From positions 28,847,501 to 28,911,500 of the forward strand of contig NC_089866.1 in the NCBI RefSeq assembly GCF_036373705.1: a stretch of 64,000 nucleotides of DNA, read 5' to 3'. The stretch comes from Amia ocellicauda. Lineage: Eukaryota; Chordata; Actinopteri; Amiiformes; Amiidae. Shown piece after piece: positions 57,919 through 64,000 of the stretch. The translations under genes and the position numbers were made by a program. Positions within the stretch are counted from its first letter, which is position 1, and every line of letters begins with the position of its first letter. Below the pieces are notes generated by a model. The model did no database searches, had not been told where the DNA came from, and was given only the letters and a program-made list of their open reading frames with translations.

Positions 57919-60419
57919 AGTGCGTAGCAAATTTACGGGATACTTTATGCTGCATTTGAGGATTGTTTTTATAAGGAATAATGTACATTACGGCTCCGAT
58001 CATTGTTAATGCCATGGCAGTCATGTTTTGCTATTTCTGGCACAGAACCTACACACACATCATCACTGCAGTGACACGTCTGTAAAACTTGAAAACAACA
58101 ATAACAACACTGAAACGGATTCAGTTAAATATAGTTCTTTAAAATATGTATTTGAACCTAAAAAGTGTATTTCAAATGCTGCTTTTTAAGTCGGGATTTT
58201 AAGTCGGAAACTTTACAACAATGAAACAATTTTGCAATGTATTTTTCACATCCGTCTTTTACATCCTTATTTCATTCAGTTTGTGATGTGTATTGATTAA
58301 TATGATTTAATAACATCTTTATTTTCTATTTGCGTAGTAGCTAGGTGTAGTGTTTGGTTGAACAATCATAATCAGAAGACTCCTAGTTTTTCAGAATAGC
58401 GGAACAAAGCCCCCAGAAGTCCGCGATTCCGTCACTGTTCTCCGCAACGCCGTTTTCATAGTGCCCTACACACCCCATCTGCACGGCTATCTACTTACAA
58501 ACGGTAATTTAATTCAGCCCCATGACACATTTGAGCCACCTAACTCCGCCAGCTTCAGTCAATGAAAGCCAGCAACATGAAAAAGTACTATAAGGTAAGA
58601 ACATGTAATTCGCTCTCCCATTTTCACTTTAGTTGAAGTTCACTGACGATACTCTAGCCCAGCCTTGTAATGTCAGAGGACTGTGTCAGACACTGGTGAG
58701 TGTGCTGACGCTAAAATGGTCATGACAGGTAGAGGTGGAGGGGCCCCTGTACTGAGCTTTGATTGGGGCTCCAAAATTGACAAGCCCGACCCCAAACAAT
58801 ACCTATGAAGTTTCACACTTTCTTCATTCAAGGAAACTGGACCGAACATTTGGGGGAGTTTCATGGAAGGGGCAGGGGAGAGAGTGGAGCAGCTCCAAAA
58901 CCCCAGCTCCGGCTCCAGAACTCCCATGAAGCCGAGCACTGCCAGCTCCAGCTCCTCAACGAATAAGACTGGAACGAGCTCAGGACCCAGGAGCCGGTGC
59001 ATTGGCCAGCATCCAATAAAGCCTAATGAAAGATATGTTGGGCATGTAGCCCCTTGTATGGGAGAGTAGGCATTGAACGTACTCTTAATGTCACAAATCG
59101 TAGTGAGTGTAGGCTACAGAAATAAGCATGTCAATGCACTTTAATGGTTGCTTTCGCTGTCATCTCCGTAAATGCACTTCATATGGTACTTGATCTTGGT
59201 ACATGTAAGGCAAGTTAGATTGCGCTTAGAAAGCAGCTCTGGCATCGCATATTATCATGAAACTCAAACAAGGAAGCAAGTTGTGAATGTTTCTGTTTTA
59301 GGGAATTTGGGGTAAACCTTACTGACAACGGGAAGCCCATATGAAGAGGCAACGGGTGAAAAGAAGGTTCCACCGAGATTTGAACTCGGATCACTGGATT
59401 CAAAGTCCAAAGTGCTAACCATTACACCACGGAACCATTATGTTTCACATTTCACGATGAGGTCTCTAAACAATTCGTTTTTAAACCATGTCTCTAAATC
59501 TTTAACAGTATTCCTTTATAATAGCGTTTGAAATATTTATGAATGTTGGGAAAGAAACAGAAAAGGGCTCATTTATGAGTGAAAATTAGTGTTCTACACG
59601 TGAATGGATTTGTGTCAAACATAGTGATTCTTTATTGTATTCGACAAAATTGATACAGTCGTGAACAAAGATTGAAGTGAATTTGTTCAAAATCTCCATT
59701 TCAGCAGCTCCTCTAATCCATAAAGCATTGAAATGATGAACCTGTACATGATTTAATCAATAAAGACACGTATTTACACCTACCCATATTCGATTATTGA
59801 TTAATGAATTAATATATTAACATGTTTCCTAATTCCTTGGGCCTGAAAGTCAGAGTCGAGAGTGCGCCGTTACCCAATGGGAGCTGTGAAATGCATGTTG
59901 TAAAATGCTACGAGTGTTGGACGGGCAGTTTGTTTCACCATGTTAGGGTGAGGGGTGAGCGAGAGCGGGCTCTAGAGGGAGCCAGAGCGGTCTGGACTAG
60001 GGTTGGCAATACTCGGGGTTTGCTGGCTCCGGCTCTGGAGTGGCCCCCACAGGTTCAGCTCCAGCTCCTGGCTAGTTCCGGCCAAACCAGGATGGGGTCA
60101 TTGTATATAACATTATTGCTTTTATTTTAACTTGTGTTGCCGTGCAATATATTTGCATAGATGAAAGGACAAATCTCAATCAGACGAGATCTGCTTTTGA
60201 AACTTCAGTGTCTTGTTTAGTCTCCTTGGAAACTTTGGTGTCAATGTCTGATGTACTAATAGCTGGTGTGAGAACTGATATTATTGTATAAATCCCAAAT
60301 ACACGACAATACCCACGCAATGGCTTGGGGCCCCGAGGGGCTAAGGGGGCCCCTGATGCCTAGTAGCAGTGTTAGATTACAAGCTGAATAGTAACTTGCA
60401 ACAATTTCCTTCTTTTCTC
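57919..60419. repeat. Unit 24 (2,501 bp), hybrid of unit-23 and unit-25 types
   Basis: It matches unit 23 through the tRNA and to about 59640, then unit 25 (GATGAACCTGTAC near 59735, ACATGTTTCCTAATTCC near 59820, long C run near 60046). ATGAGGTCTC near 59456 is private. Confidence 0.95.
59365..59436 (-). tRNA. tRNA-Gln-TTG: tRNA-Gln(TTG), copy 24, consensus
   Basis: Consensus gene, same as copy 23 in the neighbouring unit 2,497 bp away. Confidence 0.95.
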
Positions 60420-62919
60420 AGTGCGTAGCAAATTGACGGGATACTTTATGCTGCATTTGAGGATTGTTTTATAAGGAATAATGTACATTGCGGCTCCGAT
60501 CATGGTTAAAGCCATGGCAGTCATGTTTTGCTATTTCTGGCACAGAACCTACACACACATCATCACTGCAGTGACACGTCTGTAAAACTTGAAAACAACA
60601 ATAACAACACTGAAACGGATTCAGTTAAATATAGTTCTTTAAAATATGTATTTGAACCTAAAAAGTGTATTTCAAATGCTGCTTTTTAAGTCGGGATTTT
60701 AAGTCGGAAACTTTACAACAATGAAACAATTTTGCAATGTATTTTTCACATCCGTCTTTTACATCCTTATTTCATTCAGTTTGTGATGTGTATTGATTAA
60801 TATGATTTAATAACATCTTTATTTTCTATTTGCGTAGTAGCTAGGTGTAGTGTTTGGTTGAACAATCATAATCAGAAGACTCCTATTTTTTCAGAATAGC
60901 GGAACAAAGCCCCCAGAAGTCCACGATTCTGTCACTGTTCTCCGCAACGCCGTTTTCATAGTGCCCTACACACCCCATCTGCACGGCTATCTACTTACAA
61001 ACGGTAATTTAATTCAGCCCCATGACACATTTGAGCCACCTAACTCCGCCAGCTTCAGTCAATGAAAGCCAGCAACATGAAAAAGTACTACAAGGTAAGA
61101 ACATGTATTTCGCTCTCCCATTTTCACTTTAGTTCGAGTTCACTGACAATACTCTAGCCCAGCCTTGTAATGTCAGAGGACTGTGGCAGACACTGGTGAG
61201 TGTGCTGACGCTAAAATGGTCATGACAGGTAGAGGTGGAGGGGCCCCTGTACTGAGCTTTGATTGGGGCTCCAAAATTGACAAGCCCGACCCCAAACAAT
61301 ACCTATGAAGTTTCACACTTTCTTCATTCAAGGAAACTGGACCGAACATGTGGGGGAGTTTCATGGAAGGGGCAGGGGAGAGAGTGGAGCAGCTCCAAAA
61401 CCCCAGCTCCGGCTCCAGAACTCCCATGAAGCCGAGCACTGCCAGCTCCAGCTCCTCAACGAATAAGACTGGAACGAGCTCAGGACCCAGGAGCCGGTGC
61501 ATTGGCCAGCATCCAATAAAGCCTAATGAAAGATATGTTGGGCATGTAGCCCTTTGTGTGGGAGAGTAGGCATTGAACGTACTCTTAATGTCACAAATCG
61601 TAGTGAGTGTAGGCTACAGAAATAAGCATGTCAATGCACTTTAATGGTTGCTTTCGCTGTCACCTCCGTAAATGCACTTCATATGGTACTTGATCTTGGT
61701 ACATGTAAGGCAAGTTAGATTGCGCTTAGAAAGCAGCTCTGGCATCGCATATTATCATGAAACTCAAACAAGGAAGCAATTTGTGAATGTTTCTGTTTTA
61801 GGGAATTTGGGGTAAACCTTACTGACAACGGGAAGCCCATATGAAGAGGCAACGGGTGAAAAGAAGGTTCCACCGAGATTTGAACTCGAATCACTGGATT
61901 CAAAGTCCAAAGTGCTAACCATTACACCACGGAACCATTCTTTTTCACATTTCACGATGTGATCTCTAAACAATTCGTTTTTAAACCATGTCTGTAAATC
62001 TTTAACAGTATTCCTTTATAATAGCGTTTGAAATATTTATGAATGTTGGGAGAGAAACAGAAAAGGGCTCAATTATGAGTGCAAATGAGTGTTCTACACG
62101 TGAATGGATTTGTGTCAAACATAGTGATTCTTAATTGTATTCGACAAAATTGATACAGTCGTGAACAAAGATTGAAGTGAATTTGTTCAAAATCTCCATT
62201 TCAGCAGCTCCTCTAATCCATAAAGCATTGAAATGATGAACCTGTACATGATTTAATCAATAAAGACACGTATTTACACCTACCCATATTCGATTATTGA
62301 TTAATGAATTAATATATTAACATGTTTCCTAATTCCTTGGGCCTGAAAGTCAGAGTCGAGAGTGCGCCGTTACCCAATGGGAGCTGTGAAATGCATGTTG
62401 TAAAATGCTACGAGTGTTGGACGGGCAGTTTGTTTCACCATGTTAGGGTGAGGGGTGAGCGAGAGCGGGCTCTAGAGGGAGCCAGAGCGGTCTGGACTAG
62501 GGTTGGCAATACTCGGGGTTTGCTGGCTCCGGCTCTGGAGTGGCCCCCACAGGTTCAGCTCCAGCTCCTGGCTAGTTCCGGCCAAACCAGGATGGGGTCA
62601 TTGTATATAACATTATTGCTTTTATTTTAACTTGTGTTGCCGTGCAATATATTTGCATAGATGAAAGGACAAATCTCAATCAGACGAGATCTGCTTTTGA
62701 AACTTCAGTGTCTTGTTTAGTCTCCTTGGAAACTTTGGTGTCAATGTCTGATGTACTAATAGCTGGTGTGAGAACTGATATTATTGTATAAATCCCAAAT
62801 ACACGACAATACCCACGCAATGGCTTGGGGCCCCGAGGGGCTAAGGGGGCCCCTGATGCCTAGTAGCAGTGTTAGATTACAAGCTGAATAGTAACTTGCA
62901 ACAATTTCCTTCTTTTCTC
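60420..62919. repeat. Unit 25 (2,500 bp)
   Basis: It has the four-T run near 60469, as in unit 1. Its last 700 bp are almost the same as the end of unit 24 (AAATCTCAATC, GAAACTTCAGTG, AATAGTAACTTG). Confidence 0.95.
61865..61936 (-). tRNA. tRNA-Gln-TTG: tRNA-Gln(TTG), copy 25
   Basis: One private change, C49 to T, giving a U49-G65 wobble at the top of the T stem. It should fold normally. The leader has CCATTCTTTTTCAC on the plus strand, also private. Confidence 0.93.
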
Positions 62920-64000
62920 AGTGCGTAGCAAATTGACGGGATACTTTATGCTGCATTTGAGGATTGTTTTATAAGGAATAATGTACATTGCGGCTCCGAT
63001 CATGGTTAAAGCCATGGCAGTCATGTTTTGCTATTTCTGGCACAGAACCTACACACACATCATCACTGCAGTGACACGTCTGTAAAACTTGAAAACAACA
63101 ATAACAACACTGAAACGGATTCAGTTAAATATAGTTCTTTAAAATATGTATTTGAACCTAAAAAGTGTATTTCAAATGCTGCTTTTTAATTCGGGATTTT
63201 AAGTCGGAAACTTTACAACAATGAAACAATTTTGCAATGTATTTTTCACATCCGTCTTTTACATCCTTATTTCATTCAGTTTGTGATGTGTATTGATTAA
63301 TATGATTTAATAACATCTTTATTTTCTATTTGCGTAGTAGCTAGGTGTAGTGTTTGGTTGAACAATCATAATCAGAAGACTCCTATTTTTTCAGAATAGC
63401 GGAACAAAGCCCCCAGAAGTCCACGATTCTGTCACTGTTCTCCGCAACGCCGTTTTCATAGTGCCCTACACACCCCATCTGCACGGCTATCTACTTACAA
63501 ACGGTAATTTAATTCAGCCCCATGACACATTTGAGCCACCTAACTCCGCCAGCTTCAGTCAATGAAAGCCAGCAACATGAAAAAGTACTACAAGGTAAGA
63601 ACATGTATTTCGCTCTCCCATTTTCACTTTAGTTCGAGTTCACTGACGATACTCTAGCCCAGACTTGTAATGTCAGAGGACTGTGGCAGACACTGGTGAG
63701 TGTGCTGACGCTAAAATGGTCATGACAGGTAGAGGTGGAGGGGCCCCTGTGCAGAGCTTTGATTGGGGCTCCAAAATTGACAAGCCCGACCCCAAACAAT
63801 ACCTATGAAGTTTCACACTTTCTTCATTCAAGGAAACTGGACCGAACATGTGGGGGAGTTTCATGGAAGGGGCAGGGGAGAGAGTGGAGCAGCTCCAAAA
63901 CCCCAGCTCCGGCTCCAGAACTCCCATGAAGCCGAGCACTGCCAGCTCCAGCTCCTCAACGAATAAGACTGGAACGAGCTCAGGACCCAGGAGCCGGTGC
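62920..64000. repeat. Unit 26, cut by the window end (1,081 bp)
   Basis: This is the first part of a unit like unit 25, again with the four-T run. The window ends before its tRNA gene, expected near 64366. TTTTTAATTCGGG near 63184 and CTGTGCAGAGC near 63748 are private. Confidence 0.95.

Larger units (their letters stand above)
414..64000. repeat. Tandem array of 2.5-kb units, each with one tRNA-Gln(TTG) gene
   Basis: The same sequence recurs head to tail with a period of 2,496 to 2,508 bp. I set unit starts at the motif AGTGCGTAGCAAATTG, found at 414, 2915, 5416, 7924, 10425, 12926, 15434, 17936, 20433, 22930, 25427, 27927, 30433, 32930, 35427, 37924, 40425, 42933, 45435, 47932, 50428, 52925, 55422, 57919, 60420 and 62920. 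Copies differ by scattered single-base changes and a few small indels, so identity is very high by eye, though I did not compute it. All units lie in the same orientation. The array runs off the right edge, so its total size is unknown. The boundary chosen is the one set by the left edge at 414. Confidence 0.97.

Noticed and set aside
414-64000. U1, U2, U4, U5, U6, 7SK or 5S genes linked to the array, as in some snRNA and 5S arrays.
   Set aside because: I looked for their conserved 5' ends and core motifs on both strands and found none.

Overview
The window is almost entirely one head-to-tail tandem array. From position 414 to the right edge it holds 26 copies (25 complete, the last cut by the window end) of a unit of about 2.5 kb (2,496 to 2,508 bp). 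Each complete unit carries exactly one tRNA gene for glutamine, anticodon TTG, on the minus strand. The first 413 bp are single-copy flank, so the left edge of the array lies in this window; the right edge does not. I see no convincing protein-coding gene. The many short open frames recur because the same DNA recurs.

The organism is a eukaryote, most likely an animal. The tRNA is a 72-nt nuclear-type tRNA-Gln, close to animal tRNA-Gln in D arm, T arm and acceptor, with internal A and B boxes, an oligo-T terminator and no encoded CCA. The AT-rich spacers with GC-rich patches, the CCAAT, TATA and octamer matches and the strong splice-like signals would suit a vertebrate, but I cannot name the species.

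Layout of one unit, read from its start on the plus strand: an AT-rich first part (offset 0 to about 600) with a 13-bp tandem duplicate; a strong 5' splice-site-like sequence near offset 676; a GGGGCCCC palindrome near 821; a GC-rich patch built on GCTCC (about 960 to 1,090); the tRNA-Gln gene on the minus strand near 1,446 to 1,517; an AT-rich stretch with AATAAA; a CCAAT box; a second GCTCC-rich patch; a TATA match and a perfect octamer about 40 bp apart; a GC hairpin; and a polypyrimidine-CAG sequence at the unit junction.

The copies are not uniform. Shared private changes sort them into families and show how the array grew. Two families differ by a 4-bp C-run indel. About 11.3 to 25.2 kb is repeated at about 38.8 to 52.7 kb (offset 27,499, then 27,498), and about 32.8 to 38 kb is repeated at about 52.8 to 58 kb (offset 19,995). 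This equals one 11-unit block copied with loss of exactly three units (7,503 bp). Unit 20 carries a short patch that matches unit 11 inside a body that matches unit 9, which looks like gene conversion. By structure, 12 of the 25 tRNA copies look intact, four have one acceptor-stem mismatch, seven have lost the conserved G19 and two have a broken anticodon stem with an internal T run.
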